From assembly GCA_003521845.1 (NCBI GenBank), contig DPHB01000061.1:25713-65191 (forward strand): 39,479 bases of DNA, read 5' to 3'. Shown here piece after piece: positions 1 through 7,929 of the stretch (positions are counted from its first letter, which is position 1; every line of letters starts with the position of its first letter). Source of the stretch: Oceanospirillaceae bacterium. Its GTDB lineage: Bacteria; Pseudomonadota; Gammaproteobacteria; Pseudomonadales; Balneatricaceae. Under the pieces are notes generated by a model. The model made no database searches and was not told the DNA's origin. It saw only the letters and a program-made list of their open reading frames with translations. A program made the position numbers and the translations under genes.

Positions 1-41
1 AAGCTGAAGGCTCTACCGAAGCTGGTGGTGGTGATGAGTAA
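1..41 (+). CDS. gyrA: 3' end of an upstream gene, probably DNA gyrase subunit A (partial)
   Basis: The reading frame from base 3 gives AEGSTEAGGGDE followed by a TAA stop at 39-41. Only these twelve residues are visible, so the identity is not shown by the sequence itself. It is inferred from gene order, because gyrA lies directly upstream of serC in Pseudomonas and many related gammaproteobacteria, and gyrase A tails are acidic and poorly conserved like this one. The stop overlaps the serC start by 8 bases, which suggests translational coupling. Confidence 0.5.
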   Translation, partial: AEGSTEAGGGDE

Positions 42-1122
42 CCGTGCACATAACTTTTGCGCCGGACCTGCTGCACTACCCACCGCTGTACTAGAACGCG
101 CACAGCAGGAAATGCTTAATTGGCAGAACCGTGGCGTGTCGGTGATGGAAATGAGCCACCGCCACAAGTCCTTTATGGACTTGACGGCGCAAGCCGAAGC
201 CAATTTGCGTCAGCTGATGCAAATTCCTGACAACTATAAAGTGATCTTTATGCAGGGTGGTGCCACGGCACAGTTTTCCTTGTTGCCATTGAACTTGCTG
301 GGCGCTAAAACCCAAGTCGATTTTATTGATACGGGCATCTGGTCAACCAAAGCCATTAAGGCCATGGCGCCTTACGGCACTGCCAATGTCATTGCTTCTA
401 GCCAAGCCGAAAGCTATTTAAGTGTGCCCCAACAAGCGGATCTACAAATTAGCAGTGATAGTGCCTTTGTGCATTATTGCCCTAATGAAACCATTGGTGG
501 CTTAGCTTTTGATTACATACCTGATACTGGTGATATTCCACTGGTTGCTGATATGTCTTCAGTCATCATGTCTGAGCCAATGGATATTAGCAAGTTTGCT
601 GTTATCTATGCCGGTGCGCAAAAAAATATTGGGCCCGCCGGTATCACCTTGTTGATCGTACGCGAAGATTTGTTAGGTAAGGCGCGTTTCGACACACCGG
701 GCGTGTTTAACTATCAAGCTCAGTGGCAAAACGACTCTATGCTTAATACACCACCGACCTATGCCTGGTATTTGGCATCTTTGGTGTTTGAGTGGTTGCT
801 TGAAAATGGCGGTCTTGAAGCCATGGGTAAGCAAAATCGTGCTAAGGCCGCGGCCTTGTATGGTGCTATAGATAGCAGTCGTCTGTATGACAATAAGGTA
901 AATATAGCTAACCGTTCTATTATGAATGTTACCTTTACTTTAGCTGACGAAGCGCTCGACGCTGTGTTCCTGCAACAAGCAGAAGCCAATGGTTTGCTAA
1001 ATCTAAAGGGCCACCGCAGTGTTGGTGGTATGCGTGCCAGTATATACAATGCTGTGCCAATGGCATCCATTGAAGCTTTGGTCAGCTTCATGCAGGACTT
1101 TGAACAGCAACATTGGAAATAA
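34..1122 (+). CDS. serC: Phosphoserine aminotransferase
   Basis: The 362-residue product is the usual length for SerC, the PLP enzyme that makes phosphoserine from 3-phosphohydroxypyruvate in serine synthesis and also acts in pyridoxal phosphate synthesis. The N-terminal NFCAGPAALP is typical of the family. The PLP-binding lysine is most likely K197 in the run YAGAQKNIGPAG. The start was placed at the ATG at 34 rather than GTG at 25, because the protein then begins MSNRAHNFCAGP as in homologues. It overlaps the end of the upstream gene by 8 bases, and pheA follows after 2 bases, so it is part of an operon for serine and aromatic amino acid synthesis. Confidence 0.97.
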   Translation: MSNRAHNFCAGPAALPTAVLERAQQEMLNWQNRGVSVMEMSHRHKSFMDLTAQAEANLRQLMQIPDNYKVIFMQGGATAQFSLLPLNLLGAKTQVDFIDTGIWSTKAIKAMAPYGTANVIASSQAESYLSVPQQADLQISSDSAFVHYCPNETIGGLAFDYIPDTGDIPLVADMSSVIMSEPMDISKFAVIYAGAQKNIGPAGITLLIVREDLLGKARFDTPGVFNYQAQWQNDSMLNTPPTYAWYLASLVFEWLLENGGLEAMGKQNRAKAAALYGAIDSSRLYDNKVNIANRSIMNVTFTLADEALDAVFLQQAEANGLLNLKGHRSVGGMRASIYNAVPMASIEALVSFMQDFEQQHWK

Positions 1123-1124
1123 AT

Positions 1125-2246
1125 ATGTCACAGACCCCAAAGACCCAAGAACAAGAATTGGGCTTGTTGCGTGATGAGATAGATAGTATTGATCAGCAGA
1201 TTCAGAGCCTGATTAATCAACGTGCTGCCTGTGCGCAGCGCGTCGCCGACGTAAAACAAGCTCATCAAGGTGTTAGCGACGCCGTATTTTATCGTCCTGA
1301 GCGTGAAGCTCAGGTGCTACGCAAGGTTATGGAGCGTAATACGGGCCCCTTGGATAACGAGGAAATGGCGCGTTTGTTCCGCGAAGTGATGTCTGCTTGT
1401 TTGGCCCATGAAAAGCCCATGCATGTGGCTTTCTTAGGTCCCCAAGGCACCTTTACGCAATCGGCTGCGTTGAAACACTTTGGCCATTCTGTGGTGACTG
1501 TGCCCATGGGCTCTATTGACGATGTATTTCGTGAAGTAGAGGCCAAGAGTGCTCACTACGGGGTGGTGCCGATTGAAAATTCCTCCGAAGGCATGGTAAA
1601 CCATACTTTGGATAGCTTCCGTAAGTCGAATTTGGTGATTTGCGGCGAAGTGGAAATGCGTGTGCATCAAAACCTGCTCACCGAAGCGGGCACAGATCTA
1701 AGCAAGGTTGAACGTATCTACTCACACCAGCAGTCCCTAGCTCAGTGCCGTACTTGGCTAGATACACACTTGTCCACAGCCGAGCGCTACCCAGTAAGCA
1801 GCAATGCCGAAGCCGCACGGCGCGTGGCTGAAGCCGGTGACGAATCAGGCAAGGTTGCGGCCATTGCCGGTCGCATGGCGGCTGATTTATATGGCCTTGA
1901 CATTGCCCATGCTAACATTGAAGACCAACCAGACAATACCACACGCTTTTTGATTATTGGGCATAACAGTATTCCTGCTAGTGGCGAAGATAAAACTTCT
2001 TTGTTGGTCATGGCGCGTAACAAATCCGGTGCCTTGTATCATCTACTTGAGCCGTTTCAGCGTCATGGCGTGAGTATGACCAGTATTGAATCGCGGCCTT
2101 CCGGCACCGGCCTTTGGGGTTATGTGTTCTATATTGATTTTGAAGGTCATCTTGAAGATGACAATGTCAAAGCCGTTATAGCTGATTTAGATTCGGAAGT
2201 CGCTGAACTACGTGTGCTAGGCTCTTATCCTCAGGCCGTATTGTAG
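1125..2246 (+). CDS. pheA: Bifunctional chorismate mutase / prephenate dehydratase (P-protein)
   Basis: The 373-residue protein has three parts in the usual order: an AroQ-type chorismate mutase helix bundle (about residues 10-95, LRDEIDSIDQQIQSLINQRA), a prephenate dehydratase domain (about 98-280, starting VAFLGPQGTFTQSAA and including the catalytic-type NTTRF run), and a C-terminal ACT domain (about 290-370, with the ESRPSG phenylalanine-binding motif). It converts chorismate to phenylpyruvate, and the ACT domain should give feedback inhibition by phenylalanine. The ATG at 1125 is 2 bases after serC and was preferred to an upstream TTG inside serC. No hisC gene lies between it and the tyrA-aroA fusion, unlike in Pseudomonas. 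Confidence 0.97.
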   Translation: MSQTPKTQEQELGLLRDEIDSIDQQIQSLINQRAACAQRVADVKQAHQGVSDAVFYRPEREAQVLRKVMERNTGPLDNEEMARLFREVMSACLAHEKPMHVAFLGPQGTFTQSAALKHFGHSVVTVPMGSIDDVFREVEAKSAHYGVVPIENSSEGMVNHTLDSFRKSNLVICGEVEMRVHQNLLTEAGTDLSKVERIYSHQQSLAQCRTWLDTHLSTAERYPVSSNAEAARRVAEAGDESGKVAAIAGRMAADLYGLDIAHANIEDQPDNTTRFLIIGHNSIPASGEDKTSLLVMARNKSGALYHLLEPFQRHGVSMTSIESRPSGTGLWGYVFYIDFEGHLEDDNVKAVIADLDSEVAELRVLGSYPQAVL

Positions 2247-2256
2247 CGTTTAGACT

Positions 2257-4485
2257 ATGTTTAACAGTGAAAAAGTATTAATCGTCGGTCTTGGGCTTAT
2301 TGGTGGATCATTAGCGGCTGCTTTGCGCCGTACCCGTCAGCATCAGGTGTGGGGTTTTGACCTAGATAAAGCTAGCGTTAGCCAAGCCGTAGAGCAGGGT
2401 ATCATCGATCAGGGTATTGATGACCTAGATGCGGCTGTGGGCCTAGCGGATGTGGTGGTGTTGGCCGTGCCTGTGATTGCCATGGAAAGCTTGTTGCGCC
2501 AGGTAGCGCCTTTGCTGTCAGAGCACACACTACTGACGGATGTGGGGAGTGTTAAAGGTAACATTGTGGCTACGGCTTATGATGTGTTTGCTACACCACC
2601 AGCTGGTTTTGTGCCGGGTCACCCTATTGCGGGTTCGGAACTCAGTGGTATTGGTGCCGTTAACATAGACTTGTTTGTTGACCATAAGTTTATCATCACG
2701 CCGTTGCCCGAAAGCAGCCAGCAGGCGATGGATGTGTTGGCGGCAATGTGGCGTGGTGTTGGTAGTGATATCCTTACTATGGATGTGGCACGTCACGATC
2801 AGGTCTTGGCGGCGACCAGTCATTTGCCACATATATTGGCATTTTCTATTGTTGATACCTTGGCGTCGGATGCAGAAAACAAAGATATTTTCCGTTATGC
2901 CGCAGGTGGCTTTAGGGACTTTACGCGGGTTTCGGGCAGTGATCCTACCATGTGGCATGATGTCTTTGTCAGCAATCGTGATGCCTGCCTAAAAACGCTA
3001 GATCAGTTTACGGACGGTCTTAAAGTTATGCGCCAGGCCATTGCCGACGGCGACAGTAACACTATGTTGGGTATCATGACGCGTGCTCGTGTGGCACGAC
3101 ACCATTTTGAAAAATTATTAGCAGGCTCAGCCTACACTGGAACTATGACTACAAAAACTCACTTCGATGTAACCCCGGGTGGCCAGGTACAAGGGCGTAT
3201 TCGCGTACCTGGTGACAAGTCCATTTCACACCGCTCCATTATGCTCGGCGCTTTAGCTGAGGGTACTACCCATATTAGTGGTTTCTTAGAGGGCGAAGAC
3301 GCCCTCGCTACCTTGCAGGCGTTTCGCGATATGGGTGTTGTCATTGAAGGCCCAGTAGACGGCAAAGTGACGGTGCATGGCGTTGGTTTGCATGGCTTGC
3401 AAGCGCCTCCAGGTCCTTTGTACGTAGGCAACTCAGGTACTACCATTCGTTTGCTATCTGGCCTACTGGCGGGGCAAAAATTTGATGTAGAATTGACTGG
3501 TGACGTGTCTCTAAATGGTCGCCCAATGCTACGCGTGGCGAACCCTTTGCGTGATATGGGTGCTAAGGTTGCAACGGCCGAAGGTGGTACGCCACCTTTG
3601 AAAATCAGCGGTGGCCAAATGCTTACCGGCATCGATTACGACCTGCCTATGGCGAGTGCCCAGGTTAAGTCTTGTGTGTTATTAGCCGGATTGTACGCGC
3701 AAGGTAAGACTCGCGTTACCGAACCAGCACCGACTCGAGATCACACCGAGCGTATGCTACAAGGTTTTGGTTATGCGGTTGAAACCGACGGTCCTAGCCG
3801 CAGCCTAGTAGGTGGTGGTGCCCTAAGAGCTGGTGACATAGATGTGCCGTCGGACATTTCTTCTGCGACCTTCTTCCTGGTGGCAGCCGCCATTAGCCCC
3901 GGCTCTGATCTAGTTATTGAGCACGTAGGTATGAACCCAACGCGGGTTGGTGTGATTAACATTTTACGTCTAATGGGCGCTAATCTTGAGGTGAAAAACC
4001 CGCGTGATGTGGGCGGTGAACCGGTAGCCGATTTGCATATTCGTTATGCGCCGTTAAAGGGTATTGATGTACCTGAAGAGCAGGTTGCTCTGGGTATCGA
4101 TGAATTTCCAGCACTCATGGTGGCGGCCGCTTGTGCCGAAGGTACAACGACGGTTACCGGCGCGGAAGAGCTGCGGGTGAAAGAAAGTGATCGTATTCAA
4201 TCTATGGTCGATGGTTTACAAATCCTAGGCATTGATATTACGGGCACACCTGATGGTGCTGTCATTGTCGGTAATGGTGGCCCAAATGGAACAGGCGCGG
4301 TATTTGGTGGTGGTGAAATTGTCACCCATCATGATCATCGTATTGCCATGTCCTTTACCATTGCCGGTTTACGTGCCGGAGCACCAATTAAAGTGTTGGA
4401 CTGTGCCCACGTCGCCACCTCTTTCCCAGGTTTTGTAAACCTAGCCGACAAGGTCGGTATGCAAGTAACTGAAATAAAGGAATAA
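2257..4485 (+). CDS. tyrA-aroA: Fused prephenate dehydrogenase (TyrA) and EPSP synthase (AroA)
   Basis: One continuous 742-residue frame carries two enzymes. Residues 1 to about 290 are a TyrA-type dehydrogenase with the NAD-binding GLGLIGGSLA motif at the N-terminus and the HPIAGSE motif. From about 297 (an internal ATG at 3145, MTTKTHFDV) to the end is a full-length EPSP synthase, with GDKSISHRS, GNSGTTIRL, NGRPMLR, SAQVKS, RDHTERM, KESDRIQ and DHRIAMS in order. This fusion is known in Pseudomonas and relatives. The AroA half carries GDKS, RDHTE, SAQxK and NPTR, which are class II-like motifs. It nevertheless keeps glycine in GNSGT, where the glyphosate-tolerant CP4 enzyme has alanine. The internal ATG could in principle give a separate AroA, but no good ribosome binding site precedes it. 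Confidence 0.96.
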   Translation: MFNSEKVLIVGLGLIGGSLAAALRRTRQHQVWGFDLDKASVSQAVEQGIIDQGIDDLDAAVGLADVVVLAVPVIAMESLLRQVAPLLSEHTLLTDVGSVKGNIVATAYDVFATPPAGFVPGHPIAGSELSGIGAVNIDLFVDHKFIITPLPESSQQAMDVLAAMWRGVGSDILTMDVARHDQVLAATSHLPHILAFSIVDTLASDAENKDIFRYAAGGFRDFTRVSGSDPTMWHDVFVSNRDACLKTLDQFTDGLKVMRQAIADGDSNTMLGIMTRARVARHHFEKLLAGSAYTGTMTTKTHFDVTPGGQVQGRIRVPGDKSISHRSIMLGALAEGTTHISGFLEGEDALATLQAFRDMGVVIEGPVDGKVTVHGVGLHGLQAPPGPLYVGNSGTTIRLLSGLLAGQKFDVELTGDVSLNGRPMLRVANPLRDMGAKVATAEGGTPPLKISGGQMLTGIDYDLPMASAQVKSCVLLAGLYAQGKTRVTEPAPTRDHTERMLQGFGYAVETDGPSRSLVGGGALRAGDIDVPSDISSATFFLVAAAISPGSDLVIEHVGMNPTRVGVINILRLMGANLEVKNPRDVGGEPVADLHIRYAPLKGIDVPEEQVALGIDEFPALMVAAACAEGTTTVTGAEELRVKESDRIQSMVDGLQILGIDITGTPDGAVIVGNGGPNGTGAVFGGGEIVTHHDHRIAMSFTIAGLRAGAPIKVLDCAHVATSFPGFVNLADKVGMQVTEIKE

Positions 4486-4490
4486 ATACT

Positions 4491-5165
4491 GTGAGTAATG
4501 CTCCGGTTATTGCCATTGACGGCCCTAGTGGTTCAGGCAAAGGCACAATTTGTAAATTATTGGCGCAAGCCATGGGTTACCATCTACTAGACAGCGGTGC
4601 CTTGTATCGATTAGTGGCCTTGGCGGCTGAGCACCATGGCGTGAGCATGGAAAATGAACGTGCCTTGTCTGACATAGCTGCGCACCTAGATGTGCAGTTT
4701 TTGACTTCTCCCGATGGCGACAAGGTTGTCTTAGAAGGTGAAGATGTTAGCCTCGCTATCCGCACAGAAGCTGTAGGTATGAATGCTTCGCGCGTGGCAA
4801 GTTTGACCCTAGTACGCAAATCTTTAGAAGACAGGCAGCGTGCTTTTGCAGAGCTTCCGGGCTTGGTGGCGGATGGTCGCGACATGGGTACGGTGATCTT
4901 TCCGCAAGCTAGTATTAAGGTTTTTTTGACCGCCAGTGCCGAAGAACGTGCTGACAGACGCTACAAACAGTTGAAAAGCAAGGGCTTGGATGCTAGTCTC
5001 GCAGATATCTTAGTTGATATTCAGCAACGTGACGAGCGTGATCAGAACCGCAGTGTCGCGCCGTTGAAGCCGGCTGCTGATGCTGTACTGATCGATTGCA
5101 CGCATATGAGCATCGCAGAAGTAGAGCAAGAAGTCATGACTTTGATAAAGCACAGGGGGCTGTAA
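4491..5165 (+). CDS. cmk: Cytidylate kinase
   Basis: A 224-residue kinase that phosphorylates CMP and dCMP in the cytoplasm. The P-loop GPSGSGKGT is at residues 11-19, right after the first strand. DSGALYR is the family's nucleotide-site motif, and GRDMGTVIFP and the lid region RDERDQNRSVAPL are also typical. Translation starts with GTG at 4491, preceded by AAAGGA at 4476-4481. It lies 5 bases after the tyrA-aroA stop, and the cmk-rpsA order downstream is the classic gammaproteobacterial arrangement. Confidence 0.97.
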   Translation: MSNAPVIAIDGPSGSGKGTICKLLAQAMGYHLLDSGALYRLVALAAEHHGVSMENERALSDIAAHLDVQFLTSPDGDKVVLEGEDVSLAIRTEAVGMNASRVASLTLVRKSLEDRQRAFAELPGLVADGRDMGTVIFPQASIKVFLTASAEERADRRYKQLKSKGLDASLADILVDIQQRDERDQNRSVAPLKPAADAVLIDCTHMSIAEVEQEVMTLIKHRGL

Positions 5166-5272
5166 TAGTACGGTTTCCTTTTGATTAACTAACCGATAGA
5201 GGTGCTCGCCAGTGTTGGGGATGCCGCTATAAACCGGCCATGCACAGCTAGAGTATCCAAAAGAGTTTGCGC
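5166..5272 (+). promoter_or_regulatory. rpsA leader region (possible autoregulatory mRNA leader)
   Basis: These 107 non-coding bases separate cmk from rpsA in an otherwise tightly packed operon. There is no strong Shine-Dalgarno sequence just before the rpsA ATG; the nearest purine run is AAAAGAG at 5260-5266. In E. coli the rpsA leader is a folded region without a good Shine-Dalgarno sequence, through which S1 represses its own translation. A comparable role here is an inference from position and the weak ribosome binding site; no fold was computed. Confidence 0.35.
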
Positions 5273-6937
5273 ATGAGCGAAAATTTTGCTGACCTGTTTG
5301 AAGAAAGCCTGCAGCAGGTAGAAATGAAGAAAGGGGCCCTAATTACCGGTGAGGTAATTGGTATTGATAGTGAGATGGTGACTATCAACGTAGGTCTAAA
5401 ATCCGAAGGTGTTGTACCACGTAGTCAATTCTTGAGCGCCAGTGGCGAACTAGAAGTGGCGGTTGGTGATTCCGTACAGGTTGCATTGCAAGAAGTCGAA
5501 GATGGCTTGGGCGCTACCCAAGTATCTCGCGAACGCGCAAAACAGCTAGAACGCTGGCAAGAACTCGAAAAACTACAATTGGCCGAAGAGCCAGTTACTG
5601 GTGTTATTACTGCCCGCGTTAAGGGTGGTTTCAATGTGGAGCTGAATGGCGTTCGTGCCTTCCTACCTGGTTCCTTGATCGACACCCGACCTCTGCAGGA
5701 TACCTCCCACCTGGAAGGCCAAGACCTGCAATTTAAGATTATCAAGCTCGATATAGATCGTAACAACGTTGTTGTGTCGCGTCGTGCTTTGCTGGATGAA
5801 GCCAATAAGGCCCAGCGTGAAGAAATACTGGCTAACCTAGAAGAAGGTTCGGTGGTGAAGGGCTTTGTTAAGAACTTGACTGACTACGGTGCCTTTATCG
5901 ATCTAGGTGGTTTGGACGGCTTGTTGCATATCACTGATATCGCATGGCGCCGTATCAAGCACCCAAGTGAAATGCTAAAAGTCGGTCAAGAGATTGACGT
6001 CAAAGTTTTGAAGTTTGACGAAGAAAAGCAGCGTGTGTCCTTAGGTCATAAGCAGTTGCAACAAGACCCTTGGAGCAGCTTCGTCGACACCTACCCAGTA
6101 GGTAGTCGTCTGCCTGCCACCGTGACTACGGTGACTGACTATGGTTGTTTTGCTCGGGTCGCCGAAGGTATTGAAGGTTTAGTGCACTCCTCAGAAATGA
6201 GCTGGATGAAGCGCAACCTACACCCATCTAAGATGGTGCATTCTGGTCAAGAAATTGAAGTCATGATTTTGGACGTCAACAGCGACAAGCGTCGTTTGTC
6301 CTTGGGTATGAAGCAATGCAGCGAAAGCCCGTGGGTTGCCTTCTCCAAACAGTATGCTGAAGGCGATAAGGTTTCCGGTAAGCTTAACTCTAAGACCGAC
6401 TTTGGTTTGTTCATTGGTTTGGCTGATGGTATCGATGGTTTGGTACACATATCTGATATCGACTGGAATCGTAGTGACGAAGCCTTGCTAGCTGATTACC
6501 AAAAGGGCGAAGATATTGAAGCCGTTATCCTGTCTATTGATACCGAACGTGAACGTGTTGCTCTAGGCATCAAGCAGATGGCTGGCGATCCGTTTGGCGA
6601 TTTTGCTGAAGCTAACAAGAAGGGTACCGAAGTGACAGCGACTGTTACCGAAGTGACCTCTGGTGGTTTGGCTGTTGAGTTGGTTCCAGGTGTGCCGGGT
6701 TTCTTGAAGCGCGGTGAAATGGGCGACGACCAACAATTGTCCGACTTCAACGAAGGTGACCAGATTACCGCTTACGTAGGCGCTATCGATAAGAAAGGCC
6801 GTAGCGTTGGTCTCTCTATTCGTGGCCATGAAGCTGCTGCACAACGTGCGCAACTACAAGAGCTAAATACTCAATCTGTTGATACTGCCGGTCCAACAAC
6901 CATTGGTGACTTGATCAAGCAACAGTTGGAAAAGTAG
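5273..6937 (+). CDS. rpsA: 30S ribosomal protein S1
   Basis: The 554-residue protein matches the usual 557 of E. coli S1. It begins SENFADLFEESL and holds six consecutive S1 RNA-binding domains. Recurring marks such as VKGFVKNLTDYGAFIDLGG, DGLLHITDIAW, EGLVHSSEMSW and DGLVHISDIDW sit about 87 residues apart. S1 binds mRNA on the 30S subunit and helps unwind and place leaders. The start is the ATG at 5273, two codons inside a longer frame that would begin with TTG. The ihfB gene follows 28 bases after the stop, the conserved rpsA-ihfB pairing. Confidence 0.98.
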   Translation: MSENFADLFEESLQQVEMKKGALITGEVIGIDSEMVTINVGLKSEGVVPRSQFLSASGELEVAVGDSVQVALQEVEDGLGATQVSRERAKQLERWQELEKLQLAEEPVTGVITARVKGGFNVELNGVRAFLPGSLIDTRPLQDTSHLEGQDLQFKIIKLDIDRNNVVVSRRALLDEANKAQREEILANLEEGSVVKGFVKNLTDYGAFIDLGGLDGLLHITDIAWRRIKHPSEMLKVGQEIDVKVLKFDEEKQRVSLGHKQLQQDPWSSFVDTYPVGSRLPATVTTVTDYGCFARVAEGIEGLVHSSEMSWMKRNLHPSKMVHSGQEIEVMILDVNSDKRRLSLGMKQCSESPWVAFSKQYAEGDKVSGKLNSKTDFGLFIGLADGIDGLVHISDIDWNRSDEALLADYQKGEDIEAVILSIDTERERVALGIKQMAGDPFGDFAEANKKGTEVTATVTEVTSGGLAVELVPGVPGFLKRGEMGDDQQLSDFNEGDQITAYVGAIDKKGRSVGLSIRGHEAAAQRAQLQELNTQSVDTAGPTTIGDLIKQQLEK

Positions 6938-6965
6938 CCGTTGGAAAAGGTAACTAGGTAAAGCT

Positions 6966-7253
6966 ATGCGTAAATCTGAATTAATAGAGAATTTGGTCGA
7001 TCGATTTCAAGACCTACCGGTACGTGATGTCGAAGTGGCCGTAAAGTCTATCATCGAACATATGACGGAAGCTCTGGAAGAGGGTGATCGCATAGAAATC
7101 CGCGGTTTTGGTAGCTTTAGTCTGCACCATCGTGCCCCACGCATTGGTAGAAACCCCAAGACGGGCGAGTCCGTATCCTTGGAAGCCAAGCGCGTACCGC
7201 ACTTTAAGCCCGGCAAGGAGCTACGCGATCAAGTCGATGCCAGCGCCAAGTAA
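6966..7253 (+). CDS. ihfB: Integration host factor subunit beta
   Basis: A 95-residue DNA-bending protein of the HU/IHF family. It begins MRKSELIENL and carries the family signature in RGFGSFSLHHRAPRIGRNP, with the proline that intercalates DNA in the arm (RNPKTGE). Its place after rpsA and the KSELI start mark it as the beta subunit rather than alpha or HU. It would pair with IhfA, encoded elsewhere. A strong intrinsic terminator starts 18 bases after the stop and closes the serC-to-ihfB run. Confidence 0.96.
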   Translation: MRKSELIENLVDRFQDLPVRDVEVAVKSIIEHMTEALEEGDRIEIRGFGSFSLHHRAPRIGRNPKTGESVSLEAKRVPHFKPGKELRDQVDASAK

Positions 7254-7270
7254 ACCTAACCGCTAATATA

Positions 7271-7305
7271 AAAAGGGTCCGATGTTTTCATCTGACCCTT
7301 TTTTT
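7271..7305 (+). terminator. Intrinsic terminator after ihfB
   Basis: A hairpin with arms AAAAGGGTC (7271-7279) and GACCCTTTT (7294-7302), a single C/T mismatch, then GATG pairing with CATC around a TTTT loop. The right arm runs into a tract of T residues to 7305. Because the left arm begins with four A residues, it could also work in the reverse direction. Confidence 0.9.
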
Positions 7306-7336
7306 GTGGTGCGCCAAGTATGGCGCGAGTTTCGCG

Positions 7337-7402
7337 GGGACTGGCTCTTATTTGGCCGCGAAGCGGACAAAAGTGCCTGTCCCTTTGCGATTTACCTCTC
7401 CG
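7337..7402. repeat. Mosaic dispersed repeat, module A (copy 1)
   Basis: GGGACTGGCT at 7337-7346 is followed by CAAAAGTGCCTGTCCC at 7368-7383 and TTACCTCTCCG at 7392-7402. The same three pieces occur in the same order and orientation at 19380-19432. The outer pieces are near complements (GGGAC.GGC against GCC.GTCCC), so each unit can form a hairpin. The gene-free stretch 7254-7645 consists of the terminator, this module, module B, a tandem repeat and a candidate promoter. No convincing gene was seen in it. Confidence 0.75.
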
Positions 7403-7429
7403 GCCCGCACTTTGCCTGATAGAGATTGC
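7394..7429. repeat. Mosaic dispersed repeat, module B (copy 1, inverted partner at 15492-15527)
   Basis: This 36-bp stretch, with core GGCCCGCACTTTGCCTGAT at 7402-7420, matches the reverse complement of 15492-15527 at 34 of 36 positions by eye. It overlaps the last part of module A. The two copies lie about 8 kb apart in opposite orientation, both between genes. Confidence 0.85.
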
Positions 7430-7440
7430 CGCGCCTTCGG

Positions 7441-7497
7441 CTCGCAATGACGAAGGGCTTGCCTCGCAATGACGAAGGACTTGCCTCGCAATGACGC
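7441..7497. repeat. Tandem repeat of 22-bp units
   Basis: Two full 22-bp units (7441-7462 and 7463-7484), differing at one base, and a partial third (7485-7497). Each begins CTCGCAATGACG. The same 12-bp core begins the 29-bp tandem units at 15543-15614 apart from CTC in front, so these belong to one repeat family with different spacers. The core resembles the TCATTGCGAG-type intergenic repeats seen in many proteobacterial genomes (general knowledge, not searched). Confidence 0.85.
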
Positions 7498-7539
7498 AGA
7501 GATGTTCCCTAAATACAACTAGCTTAGCCAACAACACTA

Positions 7540-7567
7540 TTTAGAAACGGGGATTATCGGTTATACT
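7540..7567 (+). promoter_or_regulatory. Candidate sigma-70-type promoter for lapA-lapB-pyrF
   Basis: TTTAGA at 7540-7545 and TATACT at 7562-7567 are separated by 16 bases and lie about 80 bases upstream of the lapA start. This is the only reasonable promoter match seen between the repeats and lapA. No heat-shock-type element was recognised. Confidence 0.4.
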
Positions 7568-7645
7568 GTTGCGCATGTAAGAGCGCTGATCTGGCCAGTC
7601 AAATAATCACGCACCAGTGCTCTGAAATCTCAAGGAGAGAAGATC

Positions 7646-7927
7646 ATGAAATTCATCAAAGGCCTCTTGATAGCCCTTTTGGCATTGGCCGCACTGACCG
7701 TTGGCATTCTGTTTAGCAGCCGTAACAGTACCCCTGTTGCGCTAGACATGCTGGTCGTGCAATTGCCACCTATGAGTGTGGCCCTGTGGATCCTGATAAG
7801 CTTTACCTTAGGGGTTATTGCTAGTGGCTTGCTGTATGGATTAATTAATCAAACCCACAAACGTCGTAACAAGAGTTTGCTACGTCAAGTTAACCAGCTT
7901 GAAGCTGCACGCGAGACTGCTAATTAG
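7646..7927 (+). CDS. lapA: Lipopolysaccharide assembly protein A (DUF1049 membrane protein)
   Basis: A 93-residue inner-membrane protein with two membrane segments (about residues 4-24 and 43-66) and a basic, coiled cytoplasmic tail. The NSTPVALD stretch between the segments is typical of LapA/YciS. In E. coli LapA works with LapB to control LPS synthesis through FtsH-dependent turnover of LpxC. A clear AAGGAGAG ribosome binding site lies before the ATG. The lapB gene follows after 2 bases, which supports the call. Confidence 0.93.
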   Translation: MKFIKGLLIALLALAALTVGILFSSRNSTPVALDMLVVQLPPMSVALWILISFTLGVIASGLLYGLINQTHKRRNKSLLRQVNQLEAARETAN

Positions 7928-7929
7928 CT

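Noticed and set aside
2247..2256. Loss of hisC between pheA and tyrA-aroA
   Set aside because: Pseudomonas has hisC2 there, but many gammaproteobacteria do not. No remnant is visible in this 10-base gap, so there is no sign of a deletion.
3145..4485. Separate aroA gene starting at the internal ATG
   Set aside because: The frame is continuous with tyrA, there is no ribosome binding site before the ATG, and the fusion is known in related bacteria.
7441..7497. CRISPR-like short repeat array
   Set aside because: Units are only 22 bp, contiguous and nearly identical throughout, with no unique spacers and no cas genes.
7256..7537. Minus-strand reading frame of 93 codons
   Set aside because: It is made of the terminator and repeat modules, has an odd composition and no recognisable domain or ribosome binding site.
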